64,000 nt of DNA from Shewanella sp. NIFS-20-20 (lineage in GTDB: Bacteria > Pseudomonadota > Gammaproteobacteria > Enterobacterales > Shewanellaceae): the NCBI RefSeq assembly GCF_019209865.1, contig NZ_JAHUTT010000009.1:1-64000 (forward strand), in the 5' to 3' direction. This document shows, piece after piece, positions 9,248 through 19,861 of the stretch. The first letter of the stretch is position 1, and every line of letters starts with the position of its first letter. The notes below the pieces were generated by a model that did no database searches, had not been told where the DNA came from, and saw only the letters and a program-made list of their open reading frames with translations. The translations under genes and the position numbers were made by a program.

Positions 9248-10609
9248 TTAGCTTGGTTTGACAATGCCAAGGGGCTCGGCTTTAGCCCAAGCGCCGCGCG
9301 TAAAGTCGGGGATATCGACCGACTGACTGCGATGCTCAAGTGATAGGCTTGAAAGTGGGCTTATCACCGACCAACTGGCGCCATCATAGACATCTTGGTC
9401 CAGTGGCTCGCCGTGACGTAGACAATAGACCATGCGCCACAGCATTAAGAAATCCATGCCGCCATGACCGCCATTACGTTCAGCCTCACTGCCCATATGT
9501 TGCCATAGGGGGTGATCAAATTTGTCATACCAGGGCTGCATGTCATAATCCCATTGATGAAAACTCTCCCGACCACCTTGTTCTAAGGCAATCCGATTCG
9601 GAAACCCGGCAAATACGCCATTGGTGCCTTGAATGAGATTATGGCGAGAGTAGGGGCGTGGTGTCGTGGTATCGTGTTGTACCATGATGGTTTTGCCCTT
9701 GATGGTTTTGATCAGACTCGTATTGATATCGCCGTTAATATAGCGGGCTTGATTCCTCATATGCTCCTTGGGAAATTCGCGAGCGGCATACATTTGACGA
9801 CCTAAGGCGGGAGAACTCATGGAGGTTAAGTAGTCAAAGCGGTCACCACGATTAATGTTCATATATTGGGAAACGGGGCCGAGTCCATGGGTTGGGTACA
9901 AATTGCCATTACGCTTGCTATGCCAAGGCGTTCGCCATGAACCTGTCGACTCGGTCAGCTCTTTCATTTGCCATCTGAGCTCATGAATATATGCCGCTTC
10001 CCCATGGAGTAGTTCGCCAAACAAACCTTGGCGCACCATATTCAACACCATTAACTCATCACGGCCATAATTGACGTTTTCCATCATCATGCAGTGTTTC
10101 TGGGTGCGTTCAGCCGTATCGACGATTTGCCAACATTCAGCCACGGTTAATGCCAGCGGGACTTCCACAAACGCGTGCTTGCCATGCTCCATGGTGGCAA
10201 TCGCCATGGGGGCGTGCCAGCGCCAGGGGGTTGAGATAATCACAATATCAATATCATGTCGGGATAACATTTCAAGATAAGCATCCTCTGCGCCACTGTA
10301 GGCTTGCGGGGCGTTGAGTCCTGCGCTTACGACCGAATCAATGGCTTTTTTGAGGCTGGGTAAGTGGGTATCGCATATCGCAACAATTTCCACCCCTTCG
10401 ATATGACAGCAATGCTTAACGTGACCACTGCCACGTTGACCAACACCGATAAAGCCTATCCGGACGGTATCTAATGCCGGTGTCTTCAGTCCCATGACGG
10501 ATTTGGTTTGGCTGTTGGAAATCATACTGGAGCATCCAAGACTGACACTAGCGGCTCCCAAAGTGGCAAAGGTGCTTAGCGTAAGCAATTGACGGCGACG
10601 TTTATCCAT
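9248..10609 (-). CDS. Tat-exported Gfo/Idh/MocA oxidoreductase, GH109-like
   Basis: About 453 residues. A twin-arginine signal ([20 protein letters not shown]) is followed by a cysteine in SLGCSS that could be a weak lipobox. The mature part begins with a Rossmann NAD-binding segment [18 protein letters not shown] and continues as a Gfo/Idh/MocA fold with the [15 protein letters not shown] region typical of glycoside hydrolase family 109. Members of GH109 include alpha-N-acetylgalactosaminidases that use NAD for a redox-elimination mechanism. The folded, cofactor-loaded enzyme would be exported by the Tat pathway, probably to act on GalNAc-containing glycans outside the cytoplasm. ATG at 10609 is preferred: AGGAG lies six bases upstream, whereas the earlier TTG overlaps that site. 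Confidence 0.88.
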   Translation of the reverse strand: MDKRRRQLLTLSTFATLGAASVSLGCSSMISNSQTKSVMGLKTPALDTVRIGFIGVGQRGSGHVKHCCHIEGVEIVAICDTHLPSLKKAIDSVVSAGLNAPQAYSGAEDAYLEMLSRHDIDIVIISTPWRWHAPMAIATMEHGKHAFVEVPLALTVAECWQIVDTAERTQKHCMMMENVNYGRDELMVLNMVRQGLFGELLHGEAAYIHELRWQMKELTESTGSWRTPWHSKRNGNLYPTHGLGPVSQYMNINRGDRFDYLTSMSSPALGRQMYAAREFPKEHMRNQARYINGDINTSLIKTIKGKTIMVQHDTTTPRPYSRHNLIQGTNGVFAGFPNRIALEQGGRESFHQWDYDMQPWYDKFDHPLWQHMGSEAERNGGHGGMDFLMLWRMVYCLRHGEPLDQDVYDGASWSVISPLSSLSLEHRSQSVDIPDFTRGAWAKAEPLGIVKPS

Positions 10610-10796
10610 AAACAACTCCTAATGAGTTTCTATTATTATCGTTATTGTGTGTTGCATTACCTTATCGAGCCTTAGGGTGGATGTAAATTAGACAAACCGC
10701 TGGCAGATTAATCAAATCATGATGCTCGTCATGTTTTTTGTGGTTAATATAGATACACTTTGCGGTATATGAATACTGTTCAGGAATCGCTCGCTT

Positions 10797-11207
10797 ATGT
10801 CATCTATGCTAAAAATATCACCATGGCAATGGTTAACCTCAATCGGTGCCACATGGCAATTAGATGACAGTGTCGCGGTTAATAAACGTGCAGCGTTAAC
10901 AAAACAGGGGCAAGGGATGGAAGAGAGAGAATTAGTGGGTCAATGGTTTGATCCGCGTCCTGACGCAGGTGATAAAATTACTATTTATCGTCGCGGCGAC
11001 GAATGGTTTGTTGAGACTTGGTCTGATGATGGCTGCCACAGTTTAGATAAAATGAAAGCCACCCCCGAGAATTTCGATATTCGTCTTGAAGAGTTCGAAG
11101 CTAACTTTTTTGGTGAATATTTCCTAATGACAGATTATGGCGATTTGAAACTGTGTGACGCCCAAGGTTGTGTCATTTTAGTGCCCATGAATAGTAAGAG
11201 CGCCTAA
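10797..11207 (+). CDS. Hypothetical protein
   Basis: An ORF of 136 residues that I do not recognise. From about residue 41 the sequence is acidic and mixed alpha/beta (ELVGQWFDPR, ITIYRRGDEWFVETWSDDG), ending in LKLCDAQGCVILVPM. It has no signal peptide and no membrane segment. The first ATG at 10797 has no obvious ribosome binding site. An internal ATG at 10917 follows GGGGCAAGGG and would give a 96-residue protein that contains the whole recognisable body. The stop codon lies within the hairpin at 11196-11215. The gene is divergent from the GH109-like gene and shares a 180-base intergenic region with it. Confidence 0.6.
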   Translation: MSSMLKISPWQWLTSIGATWQLDDSVAVNKRAALTKQGQGMEERELVGQWFDPRPDAGDKITIYRRGDEWFVETWSDDGCHSLDKMKATPENFDIRLEEFEANFFGEYFLMTDYGDLKLCDAQGCVILVPMNSKSA

Positions 11208-11215
11208 GCGCTCTT
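11196..11215. terminator. Bidirectional hairpin between convergent genes
   Basis: AAGAGCGC and GCGCTCTT form an 8-base perfect stem with loop CTAA that overlaps the stop codon of the upstream gene. It sits between that gene and the convergent rluA gene. Flanking T runs are weak. Confidence 0.5.
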
Positions 11216-11237
11216 GTGTCACCCTCAAGCGCGACGA

Positions 11238-11891
11238 TTAAAATGGTTGAGGACTAGTGAACATTAGCCATTCATTGGTCTTAGGATGGGTAAATCCAAG
11301 CTGCCAAGCATGTAAGCGTAAGCGGGGACTGGCTTGTCTGCATTGGGTATCACCATAAAAGTTGTCTCCCAAAATCGTATGTCCGATAGCTTGCATATGT
11401 AATCTCAATTGATGAGTTCGCCCCGTATGGGGGGTGAGTTGCACCAAACTCGTCTGTGAACGCTCGGCTAATACTTGCCAATCAGTGATGGCGACTTTGC
11501 CATCGGCTGCGATCACTTGCCAGGGGGGATTGGCCTTATCGGCTGTCATTGATAAGTTGATTTGGCCGGCGGGCTCGGATAAGTGCCCCATCACTTCTGC
11601 CACATAAATCTTGCGAGTTTTACGATCTTGAAACTGGGTTTTAATATGAGATTCACAGGCTTTATCGCGAGCAAACACCATCAAGCCTGACGTATCACAA
11701 TCTAATCGATGTAAAAGGATTGCTTCAGGGTATAAATGTTGTAGCCGAGTTAAGGCACAATCATGGGTATGAGCGGCGCGGCCAGGATTAGATAAGAGTC
11801 CCGACGGCTTGTTGATCACAATAATGTCTTGATCGACATAACGCAGATCTAACCAAGGAATGGCAGGCGGGGTATATTCGAAAATTTGCAT
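11238..11891 (-). CDS. rluA: RluA-family pseudouridine synthase
   Basis: A 217-residue enzyme that converts uridine to pseudouridine in RNA; E. coli RluA modifies 23S rRNA U746 and tRNA U32. The motif HRLDCDTSGLMV contains the catalytic aspartate, and NKPSGLLSNPGR near the N-terminus, GRTHQLRLHM and the end HPKTNEWLMF match RluA rather than the longer RluC/RluD, which carry an S4 domain. Length is close to E. coli RluA (219). It is the last of a minus-strand group with the oxidoreductase and acpH genes, separated from them by about 60 bases. Confidence 0.9.
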   Translation of the reverse strand: MQIFEYTPPAIPWLDLRYVDQDIIVINKPSGLLSNPGRAAHTHDCALTRLQHLYPEAILLHRLDCDTSGLMVFARDKACESHIKTQFQDRKTRKIYVAEVMGHLSEPAGQINLSMTADKANPPWQVIAADGKVAITDWQVLAERSQTSLVQLTPHTGRTHQLRLHMQAIGHTILGDNFYGDTQCRQASPRLRLHAWQLGFTHPKTNEWLMFTSPQPF

Positions 11892-11952
11892 GATGTAAGT
11901 ATTGGCCGATGTAATGCTGGCAGCATCATACCATTGTCAGTCCACTAACGCA

Positions 11953-12453
11953 TCACAGCCATTGGCTAAGCCATAACCTAAGCTGCAACCCCCATTGGCT
12001 GGTAACTCCAGAGGTGATCCAAACAATCTCGCCATCGTGAATTATATAAATGGCGGGAAAGGCCTTGGCACCCCAAGCGTTGGATAAGGCGCCAGTATCA
12101 TCTGAGATCACCGGAAACTGATAATGATTCAGTTGCATAAAATCATTAATCTCCTGATGGCTGCCTGACGCCACTGCCACACTTATGACCGGATATTCGC
12201 TCGCGATATCGTCCACTGCCGGTGATGTATAGCGGCACATTGAGCACCAAGTACCCCAAAAATACACCAACAGTGGACCTGGATGATCTGCAATGGATAA
12301 GGGGTGTTCGGCGGTGCTTATGCCGTTGAGCTTAGGCGCGACCCCAGACACCATATGTCGCTGCATATAGGCAGTGGCCAGAGATAGCATTAGCACCAGC
12401 ATTGACCATTCGATGAGACGTTTGCGCCAAGGGGTTAACGGCTTAGTCGGCAT
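11953..12453 (-). CDS. Membrane-anchored thioredoxin-like disulfide oxidoreductase
   Basis: A 166-residue protein of the TlpA/ScsD type. A hydrophobic segment at about residues 14-32 (LIEWSMLVLMLSLATAYM) anchors it in the inner membrane with the rest in the periplasm. The redox motif is WGTWCSMCRY, with Cys70 and Cys73, and a cis-proline loop follows at AFPAIYII. It probably reduces or oxidises periplasmic protein thiols; the partner is not identifiable. Its start overlaps the end of acpH by 11 bases, implying translational coupling. Confidence 0.88.
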   Translation of the reverse strand: MPTKPLTPWRKRLIEWSMLVLMLSLATAYMQRHMVSGVAPKLNGISTAEHPLSIADHPGPLLVYFWGTWCSMCRYTSPAVDDIASEYPVISVAVASGSHQEINDFMQLNHYQFPVISDDTGALSNAWGAKAFPAIYIIHDGEIVWITSGVTSQWGLQLRLWLSQWL

Positions 12454-13054
12454 TATGCTTGACCAAGTATTGTGCCGGGGTTTTACGTGTCAGCAATTTG
12501 CTGTAAGCCATTAACTGAGGGTAAAAGGTTCTAAACGCTATTTCTAAATCGACGTCCATGGTTTCCACAATGGTTTGCGCGCCAACAAACATAGACGGCT
12601 GTGAAAAACGGCGCGCTACCCCTTCAATGGCGGCATTGAGTCCCGCGCGATGTTGGTAGGCTGATAGCCAATCTTGGTTGTGCATAGGTTCAATGATTTG
12701 CTGCAGCTTTTCTGGCAGTTGCTCGGCGAGAGCTAATTGCTGGTAAGCGTATTGACAAAAAGTTGCTAGAGGTTGCGAATGATACTCATCCCAATAGCGT
12801 GCTAAGAAATGATCAAAGCTCAAATCCACTAAAATGGGGGCTATCCGGCGGTGTGTTTTAGGAAATTTAGTTAAGACTTCATGAATAATTTCATGTTCAT
12901 CGGTAATTTTATCCATTTGTCTATGCAGCCAAATACCTTGTTGTAAATGCTGTGGGTGGTCACTAATGTTACCTTTAGCAAAGTCTCCAGCTAAATTAGC
13001 TGCTAATGAAGTTTTACTGACATCCGCTAAGTGAAGGTGAGCGAGGAAGTTCAT
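12443..13054 (-). CDS. acpH: Acyl carrier protein phosphodiesterase
   Basis: A 203-residue HD-like hydrolase that removes the 4'-phosphopantetheine arm from acyl carrier protein. The N-terminus MNFLAHLHLAD and the metal-binding stretch IWLHRQMDKITDEH, followed by RRIAPILVDLSFDHFLARYW, align with E. coli AcpH along its whole length. It overlaps the next gene by 11 bases. Divergent small ORFs and queA lie upstream. Confidence 0.92.
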   Translation of the reverse strand: MNFLAHLHLADVSKTSLAANLAGDFAKGNISDHPQHLQQGIWLHRQMDKITDEHEIIHEVLTKFPKTHRRIAPILVDLSFDHFLARYWDEYHSQPLATFCQYAYQQLALAEQLPEKLQQIIEPMHNQDWLSAYQHRAGLNAAIEGVARRFSQPSMFVGAQTIVETMDVDLEIAFRTFYPQLMAYSKLLTRKTPAQYLVKHNAD

Positions 13055-13114
13055 AATTTGTTCTTTGTATGCTGCTTTGTTTCACGTTATCATGATTAAG
13101 GATGCAGAGGAAAG

Positions 13115-13186
13115 ATGAACGCGTTAGCTAAGCTAATTTATTATCTTAAAGGGATGTCGCATCAAATTAAGCGTTTACAGACTTAA
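13115..13186 (+). CDS. Candidate very small ORF (23 residues)
   Basis: The reading frame begins MNALAKLIYYLKGMSHQIK and ends in RLQT. AGAGG lies four bases upstream of the ATG. Its stop codon is only two bases before the ATG of the next small ORF (TAAGGATG), the arrangement expected for translational coupling. It might instead be a leader peptide or chance. I recognise no homologue. Confidence 0.3.
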   Translation: MNALAKLIYYLKGMSHQIKRLQT

Positions 13187-13188
13187 GG

Positions 13189-13362
13189 ATGAAGTCACGG
13201 ATGATTTGGAAATTGATATCTCAATGGTTGGGGCACCACCCCAAACCACAGCGAAAGCGTGTCAACATTGACATTCCCTTTGAACAGATTGTTTACCCTC
13301 CAGAACAAAGGATCACCCCGGTTGCTAACCCGCTAAAACGAGGTTCGGGCAAGGATTCTTGA
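13189..13362 (+). CDS. Candidate small hypothetical protein (57 residues)
   Basis: An ORF too short for many gene callers, starting MKSRMIWKLISQWLGHH. The end is basic and proline-rich (PFEQIVYPPEQRITPVANPLKR). A second ATG at 13201 (MIWKLISQ) has AAGGA eleven bases upstream and would leave 53 residues. Codon use and the amphipathic N-terminus look protein-like, but no family is recognised. It lies upstream of queA in the same direction. Confidence 0.42.
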   Translation: MKSRMIWKLISQWLGHHPKPQRKRVNIDIPFEQIVYPPEQRITPVANPLKRGSGKDS

Positions 13363-13445
13363 TCTTATGCGCATCAATCCCTAGACTAGCCGCCAAAATA
13401 CCGCCTTATCTCAGGCATTATCTTGGTTGTTAAATAGAGGCTTGA

Positions 13446-14483
13446 ATGCGCGTCGCAGATTTTACTTTCGATTTACCTGATGAACTGATCGCTCGTTATC
13501 CCATGGCGGAGCGAACGGCTTCACGCTTGTTAACGTTAAATGGCAACACTGGGGCCTTAGGTGACAAGCAATTTACCGACTTACTCGAGATGATTGAGCC
13601 TGGCGATTTGATGGTGTTTAACAATACCCGAGTGATCCCAGCGCGTCTCTTTGGCCAGAAAGCCACTGGCGGCAAATTAGAAATTCTCGTCGAGCGCATG
13701 CTGGACGATAAGCGGGTGTTAGCGCATGTCCGCAGCTCAAAATCACCCAAACCAGGCACTGAAATTTTGCTCGATGGCGGTGAAAAAATGCTGATGCTGG
13801 CCCGCCACGACACCTTGTTTGAGTTGGGGCTTGAATCAGATAAAACCATCTTAGAAGTCCTTGAGGCGGTTGGGCATATGCCATTGCCCCCTTATATCGA
13901 CCGCCCCGATGAAGATGCCGATAAAGAACGTTATCAAACCGTTTATAACCAAAACCCAGGTGCGGTAGCCGCCCCTACGGCAGGATTGCACTTTGATGAC
14001 GCCATGCTGGCCACGCTAACGGCTAAAGGCGTTAATATGGCATTTGTGACCCTGCATGTTGGGGCTGGCACGTTCCAGCCGGTGCGAGTCGATAATATTC
14101 TTGATCATAAAATGCATTCAGAATGGGCGAATGTTCCGGCAGAAGTGGTTGAAAAAATTAAGACCACCAAAGCGGCTGGTAAACGCGTTATTGCGGTTGG
14201 CACTACCTCAGTGCGCTCATTAGAGAGCGCCGCTAAAGCCAGCCCCGCTGAATTGGCGCCTTTTAGTGGTGATACCGATATTTTCATTTACCCAGGCTAT
14301 CAATTCCAAGTTGTCGATGCCATGGTGACCAACTTCCATTTACCAGAGTCGACGTTGATCATGCTGGTCAGCGCCTTTGCCGGCTTTGATGAAGTTATTC
14401 ACGCCTATCAGCACGCCGTTGCCGAAAAATACCGCTTCTTCAGCTATGGCGATGCGATGTTTGTGACTAAAAAAGCCCTCTAA
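13446..14483 (+). CDS. queA: S-adenosylmethionine:tRNA ribosyltransferase-isomerase
   Basis: QueA transfers and isomerises the ribosyl part of SAM onto preQ1-modified tRNA to give epoxyqueuosine. The 345-residue sequence shows the family signatures [50 protein letters not shown] and [11 protein letters not shown]. It begins the queA-tgt-yajC-secD-secF cluster, although the terminator at 14501-14536 suggests that tgt also has its own promoter. Confidence 0.97.
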   Translation: MRVADFTFDLPDELIARYPMAERTASRLLTLNGNTGALGDKQFTDLLEMIEPGDLMVFNNTRVIPARLFGQKATGGKLEILVERMLDDKRVLAHVRSSKSPKPGTEILLDGGEKMLMLARHDTLFELGLESDKTILEVLEAVGHMPLPPYIDRPDEDADKERYQTVYNQNPGAVAAPTAGLHFDDAMLATLTAKGVNMAFVTLHVGAGTFQPVRVDNILDHKMHSEWANVPAEVVEKIKTTKAAGKRVIAVGTTSVRSLESAAKASPAELAPFSGDTDIFIYPGYQFQVVDAMVTNFHLPESTLIMLVSAFAGFDEVIHAYQHAVAEKYRFFSYGDAMFVTKKAL

Positions 14484-14500
14484 TGGCGTAGAATGCGATA

Positions 14501-14536
14501 AAATACCCGCGCTCATTTGAGTGTGGGTATTTTTGT
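14501..14536 (+). terminator. Terminator or attenuator after queA
   Basis: AAATACCCGCGCTCA pairs with TGAGTGTGGGTATTT as a stem of about 14 pairs, including two G-U pairs, with a two-base loop and a T-rich tail (TATTTTTG). It should end most queA transcripts before tgt. Confidence 0.75.
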
Positions 14537-14631
14537 TAATGCCCTTGAAGTTACAAAATTTGCCCTTATATCACTAGCTTAATGGAATTTATTTCCAGCT
14601 CCAGTGTCAGACTGTTTCTCTGACGAGGTAA

Positions 14632-15759
<1,128 letters not shown>

Positions 15760-15789
15760 CATTAACGATAATTAGAGAAGAGAAATACT

Positions 15790-16122
15790 ATGTTTATTGC
15801 AAATGCACATGCAGCAGCCACTGGTGCTGCCCAAACAGGCGGCACCATGGAATTGATTTTCATGTTGGTTATTTTTGGCCTGATTTTCTATTTCATGATC
15901 TATCGTCCACAAGCTAAGCGCGTAAAAGAACATAAAAACCTGATGTCTTCATTAGGTAAAGGTGACGAAGTGCTAACCAGTGGCGGTATTGTCGGCAAGA
16001 TTGCCAAAATCACCGATGACAGTGACATGGTATTGCTGGGCTTGAATGACAGCACGCAAATTACTATCAAGAAAGATTATATTGCAGCTGTACTGCCTAA
16101 AGGCTCTATTCAGTCGTTATAA
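15790..16122 (+). CDS. yajC: Sec translocon accessory protein YajC
   Basis: A 110-residue single-span inner membrane protein. The membrane segment is at about residues 20-39 ([20 protein letters not shown]), followed by the conserved [27 protein letters not shown]. It associates with SecDF and SecYEG. A strong AGAGAAG precedes the start. It lies between tgt and secD, the standard arrangement. Confidence 0.96.
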   Translation: MFIANAHAAATGAAQTGGTMELIFMLVIFGLIFYFMIYRPQAKRVKEHKNLMSSLGKGDEVLTSGGIVGKIAKITDDSDMVLLGLNDSTQITIKKDYIAAVLPKGSIQSL

Positions 16123-16139
16123 GCCAAGAGGGCGATTGT

Positions 16140-17990
16140 GTGTTAAATAAATACCCAATGTGGAAAAACGTGATGGTGATTTTAATCATCGCGGTTGGAT
16201 TTTTCTATGCGCTGCCAAACTTGTTTGGCGAAGATCACGCGGTTCAGGTGGTTGGTACTCGTGGCGTTGAAGTGACGCCGACGGTTCAATCAGAAGTGAA
16301 CGACCTATTGACTAAGGATGGCATTGCCGTTAAGCGTTCTGAATTAGTCAATGGCCAGTTATTGGTACGTGTTGCCGATGCGGATCAACAGTTGGCTGCG
16401 AAAGAAGCCATTGCCAATCAATTGGGGGACAAATACACAGTCGCCTTAAACCTTGCGCCAGCAACACCTACATGGCTTGAGTCTGTGGGGGGGGCACCCA
16501 TGAAGCTCGGCCTAGATTTGCGTGGTGGTGTGCACTTCTTAATGGAAGTGGACATGAATGAAGCTATTCGCAAGATGGAAGAAGCTAAGGTTGCCGATTT
16601 TCGCTCGCAGTTGCGCGAAGAACGCATACGCTATGCCGGTATTTTCCGTACCTCAAAGGGTATTGAAATTAAATTCCGTGACGAAGCAAACTTAGATAAA
16701 GCCGAACAATTTTTAAAATCGCGCAGCAATGAAATGGTGTTTACTGACACCGTGGATAATGGCGATTACAGCTTGCTCGCTGTGATGAGTGAAGCGTATT
16801 TAAAGCAAATTAAAGAAGAAGCCTTGCAGCAAAACATCACGACCATTCGTAATCGTGTCAACGAATTAGGTGTTGCAGAGCCCGTGGTTCAGCGTCAAGG
16901 CGCTGAGCGTATCATTGTTGAATTACCGGGCGTGCAAGATACGGCGCGTGCCAAAGAGATTTTAGGGGCGACCGCCTCGATTGAATTCCACATGGTTGAC
17001 GATAAAGTTGACGCTAGCGCCGCGGCCGCCGGGCGCGTGCCAGCTGGCAGTGAAATTTATCAACGCCGTGACGGCAGCCCTGTGGTACTCAAGAAGGAAG
17101 TGATGTTAACCGGTGATCATATCACTGGTGCGCAACCGACTTTTGATGAATACAGTCGTCCGCAAGTGGCCATCAATCTTGATGCCAAAGGCGGCACCAT
17201 TTTCTCCAACGTGACCAAAGATAACATTGGTAAGCCGATGGCGACCTTGTTTATCGAGTATAAAGATACTGGTGAACGTAATCCTGACGGCAGCGTCAAG
17301 ATGAGAAAAATTGAAGAAGTGATTTCAGTCGCGACCATTCAAGCCCGTTTAGGACGTAATTTCGTCATCACAGGTCTTGATCATGCTGAATCACAAAACC
17401 TCGCCTTATTATTACGTGCAGGTGCCCTGATTGCGCCGGTCTCTATTGTTGAAGAACGTACCATTGGCCCAAGCTTAGGGGCGCAAAATATTGAATCTGG
17501 TTTACAGGCGATGATTTGGGGTATGGCTATCGTGTTGATCTTCATGATGGTGTATTACCGTGCTTTCGGCATCATTGCTAACTTAGCGTTATGTGCCAAC
17601 TTGGTAATGATTGTCGGCGTGATGTCAATGATCCCAGGTGCAGTATTAACCTTACCGGGTATTGCCGGCATGGTGTTAACCGTAGGTATGGCAGTCGATG
17701 GTAACGTACTGATTTATGAACGTATTCGTGAAGAGTTGCGTGCTGGTCGTAGTGTGCAGCAAGCGATCCATGAAGGCTATGCTAATGCATTTTCAACCAT
17801 TACTGACGCCAACGTTACCACCTTTATTACCGCCTTGATCTTGTTCGCTGTGGGTACAGGTGCCATTAAAGGTTTTGCCGTCACCCTGATGATCGGTATC
17901 GCCACCTCCATGTTTACCTCTATTGTCGGTACTCGTTCTGTTGTGAACGCAGTCTGGGGTGGTAAACGTGTGAAGAAATTATCGATTTAA
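16140..17990 (+). CDS. secD: Protein translocase subunit SecD
   Basis: A 616-residue inner membrane protein which, with SecF, uses the proton gradient to drive late steps of export. One N-terminal membrane span precedes a large periplasmic P1 region containing [17 protein letters not shown]. Five further spans follow, with [21 protein letters not shown] conserved in the SecD/RND superfamily. The start is a GTG at 16140 ([10 protein letters not shown]) with AAGAGGG upstream; no earlier ATG fits. Confidence 0.97.
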   Translation: MLNKYPMWKNVMVILIIAVGFFYALPNLFGEDHAVQVVGTRGVEVTPTVQSEVNDLLTKDGIAVKRSELVNGQLLVRVADADQQLAAKEAIANQLGDKYTVALNLAPATPTWLESVGGAPMKLGLDLRGGVHFLMEVDMNEAIRKMEEAKVADFRSQLREERIRYAGIFRTSKGIEIKFRDEANLDKAEQFLKSRSNEMVFTDTVDNGDYSLLAVMSEAYLKQIKEEALQQNITTIRNRVNELGVAEPVVQRQGAERIIVELPGVQDTARAKEILGATASIEFHMVDDKVDASAAAAGRVPAGSEIYQRRDGSPVVLKKEVMLTGDHITGAQPTFDEYSRPQVAINLDAKGGTIFSNVTKDNIGKPMATLFIEYKDTGERNPDGSVKMRKIEEVISVATIQARLGRNFVITGLDHAESQNLALLLRAGALIAPVSIVEERTIGPSLGAQNIESGLQAMIWGMAIVLIFMMVYYRAFGIIANLALCANLVMIVGVMSMIPGAVLTLPGIAGMVLTVGMAVDGNVLIYERIREELRAGRSVQQAIHEGYANAFSTITDANVTTFITALILFAVGTGAIKGFAVTLMIGIATSMFTSIVGTRSVVNAVWGGKRVKKLSI

Positions 17991-18004
17991 GGGAGACGAC
18001 TAAC

Positions 18005-18952
18005 ATGATGCAGTTAACCGCATTTAAAAATACTATCGACTTCCTCAAACATGCCAAAATCATCAGCATTTTGTCGTTGATCTTGGTCGTTGCTTCTTTG
18101 GTGTCTCTGGGAACTAAGGGCATCAATTGGGGATTAGATTTTACTGGTGGTACCGTGGTGGAGCTTGAATTTTCCAAGCCTGCCAATCTCAATGATTTAC
18201 GCGCTCAACTCACCGATGAAAAGGTCAGTGGCGCCATCGTACAAAATTTTGGTTCGACTCGCGATATCTTGGTTCGCTTGCAAGTTCGCGCTGGCATCGC
18301 AAGTGATGCTCAAGTGTTAGAAGTGATGAAAGCTGCCCAGCATCTCGACAGCCAAGTGATCCAAAAACGCGTTGAATTTGTGGGTCCGCAGGTAGGTAAA
18401 GAGCTTGCTGAACAAGGTGGCTTAGCCGTTTTGGTCGCGCTGATCTGTATTTTGATCTACGTGTCATTCCGGTTTGAGTGGCGATTAGCTGCAGGCGCTG
18501 TGGCCTCATTGGCTCACGACGTTATTTTAACGCTCGGTGTATTTTCACTATTGCAACTCGAGTTTGATTTGACCGTACTGGCCGGACTGTTAACTGTGGT
18601 GGGTTACTCACTCAACGATACCATTGTGGTTTATGACCGCATCCGTGAGAACTTCCTCAAGATGCGTAAGGCGATACCCTACGAAATCATTAATGCGTCT
18701 ATCACCCAGACGATGAGTCGTACCATTATCACCACAGGCACCACTTTGATAACGGTAGTGGCCTTGTTCTTAAAGGGCGGCACCATGATCCACGGCTTTG
18801 CGACTGCACTGCTGATGGGGATTTTATTCGGGACGTATTCATCGATTTATGTGGCCAGTTATTTAGCCATGAAACTCGGTGTAAGTCGCGATCATATGAT
18901 CCCGGTTGAAATCGAAAAAGAAGGCGCTGATCAGCCGCCAATGATGCCGTAA
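18005..18952 (+). CDS. secF: Protein translocase subunit SecF
   Basis: A 315-residue partner of SecD with six membrane spans. It shows WGLDFTGGTVVELEF after the first span and VVGYSLNDTIVVYDRIRENF, the counterpart of the SecD motif. GGGAG lies upstream of the ATG, which is 14 bases after the secD stop. The hairpin at 18969-18996 ends the operon. Confidence 0.97.
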   Translation: MMQLTAFKNTIDFLKHAKIISILSLILVVASLVSLGTKGINWGLDFTGGTVVELEFSKPANLNDLRAQLTDEKVSGAIVQNFGSTRDILVRLQVRAGIASDAQVLEVMKAAQHLDSQVIQKRVEFVGPQVGKELAEQGGLAVLVALICILIYVSFRFEWRLAAGAVASLAHDVILTLGVFSLLQLEFDLTVLAGLLTVVGYSLNDTIVVYDRIRENFLKMRKAIPYEIINASITQTMSRTIITTGTTLITVVALFLKGGTMIHGFATALLMGILFGTYSSIYVASYLAMKLGVSRDHMIPVEIEKEGADQPPMMP

Positions 18953-18968
18953 TCGACCGCATTGAATA

Positions 18969-18996
18969 AAGCCGACTAAGTGAGTCGGCTTTTTTG
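18969..18996 (+). terminator. Rho-independent terminator of the Sec operon
   Basis: AGCCGACT pairs with AGTCGGCT around an AAGTG loop and is followed by six T. Confidence 0.92.
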
Positions 18997-19125
18997 TGGC
19001 CGTTTTTCACACTTGACACTTTTGCCATTCCCGCTCAACATGCTGGCAGGTGTTAACATTAGGTTAATGCCTGTTTGGCGAATATCAATGACCTTCGATG
19101 TCAAAAATGGTAGTAAGGAAGGCAA

Positions 19126-19446
19126 ATGCAAACACAAACACGTAAATGTTTAGTCGCTGGTGGCAATTTACTGCAGGCGCACACTTGGAAAGGCTTACTT
19201 GAATCAGCAGGGATTCAAGTAGAATTGCGCGGCGAAGCCCTAATGGGCGGCGTAGGTGAATTGCCAGTGGACTTACAAACGGTCGAATTGTGGGTGTCTC
19301 AGGCGCAATTTGAATTGGCACAATCACAATTAGCCAATTTAGATGCTGATCTTCCCCAATGGCAATGTGTACAATGTCAAGAGTATAATCATGCCAGTTT
19401 TGAATTGTGCTGGCAGTGTAGTGCCGAGCGCAGTGAAGCCCATTAA
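19126..19446 (+). CDS. DUF2007 domain protein with C-terminal zinc ribbon
   Basis: A 106-residue soluble protein. The N-terminal part (about 8-75) fits the DUF2007 'putative signal transducing protein' fold, with LLQAHTWKGLLESAGIQVELRGE and a later VELWVSQAQFELAQ helix. The end has two CxxC pairs (CVQCQ and CWQCS), as in a small zinc ribbon. It precedes a rhodanese gene by 10 bases, so they probably form an operon. The role is unknown. Confidence 0.82.
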   Translation: MQTQTRKCLVAGGNLLQAHTWKGLLESAGIQVELRGEALMGGVGELPVDLQTVELWVSQAQFELAQSQLANLDADLPQWQCVQCQEYNHASFELCWQCSAERSEAH

Positions 19447-19456
19447 GGAATTTGCC

Positions 19457-19816
19457 ATGGCTCATACCCCAGGATTTGAACAGTTAGTCGCTCGTTTTCG
19501 TCCGCAAGTTCAAGAGATCTCCATTGATCAATATCAAACTCAACCACAATGGCATTTGATTGATGTTCGTGAAGATCATGAATGGTTGAACGATCATTTA
19601 CCCCGTGCCATTCACTTGGGGCGTGGTATCATTGAACGTGATATCGAAACCCGTTTCCCTGATAAATCTACCCCTTTGCTGTTATATTGTGGCGGGGGTT
19701 ATCGCAGCGTGATGGCAGCCTATCACTTACAGTTGATGGGATATCAGCACGTGGCTTCGTTAATTGGTGGTTACAAAGCATGGCAGCAACAGCAACTGCC
19801 GTTGGTCAAGGATTGA
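19457..19816 (+). CDS. Rhodanese-like sulfurtransferase (cytoplasmic)
   Basis: A single-domain rhodanese of 119 residues. The persulfide-forming cysteine is in LLYCGGGYRSVMAAYHL, and LIDVREDHEWLNDHLPRAIHLGRG is the conserved N-terminal signature. The ATG at 19457 follows AAGGA by seven bases; an in-frame ATG at 19343 lies inside the preceding gene and is rejected. There is no signal peptide. A siroheme enzyme gene follows 45 bases later, which may hint at a sulfur metabolism link. Confidence 0.88.
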   Translation: MAHTPGFEQLVARFRPQVQEISIDQYQTQPQWHLIDVREDHEWLNDHLPRAIHLGRGIIERDIETRFPDKSTPLLLYCGGGYRSVMAAYHLQLMGYQHVASLIGGYKAWQQQQLPLVKD

Positions 19817-19861
19817 TTTAGTCTGGCTCTCGTGATGATGAGGGCCTAATACAAGGTAGAG

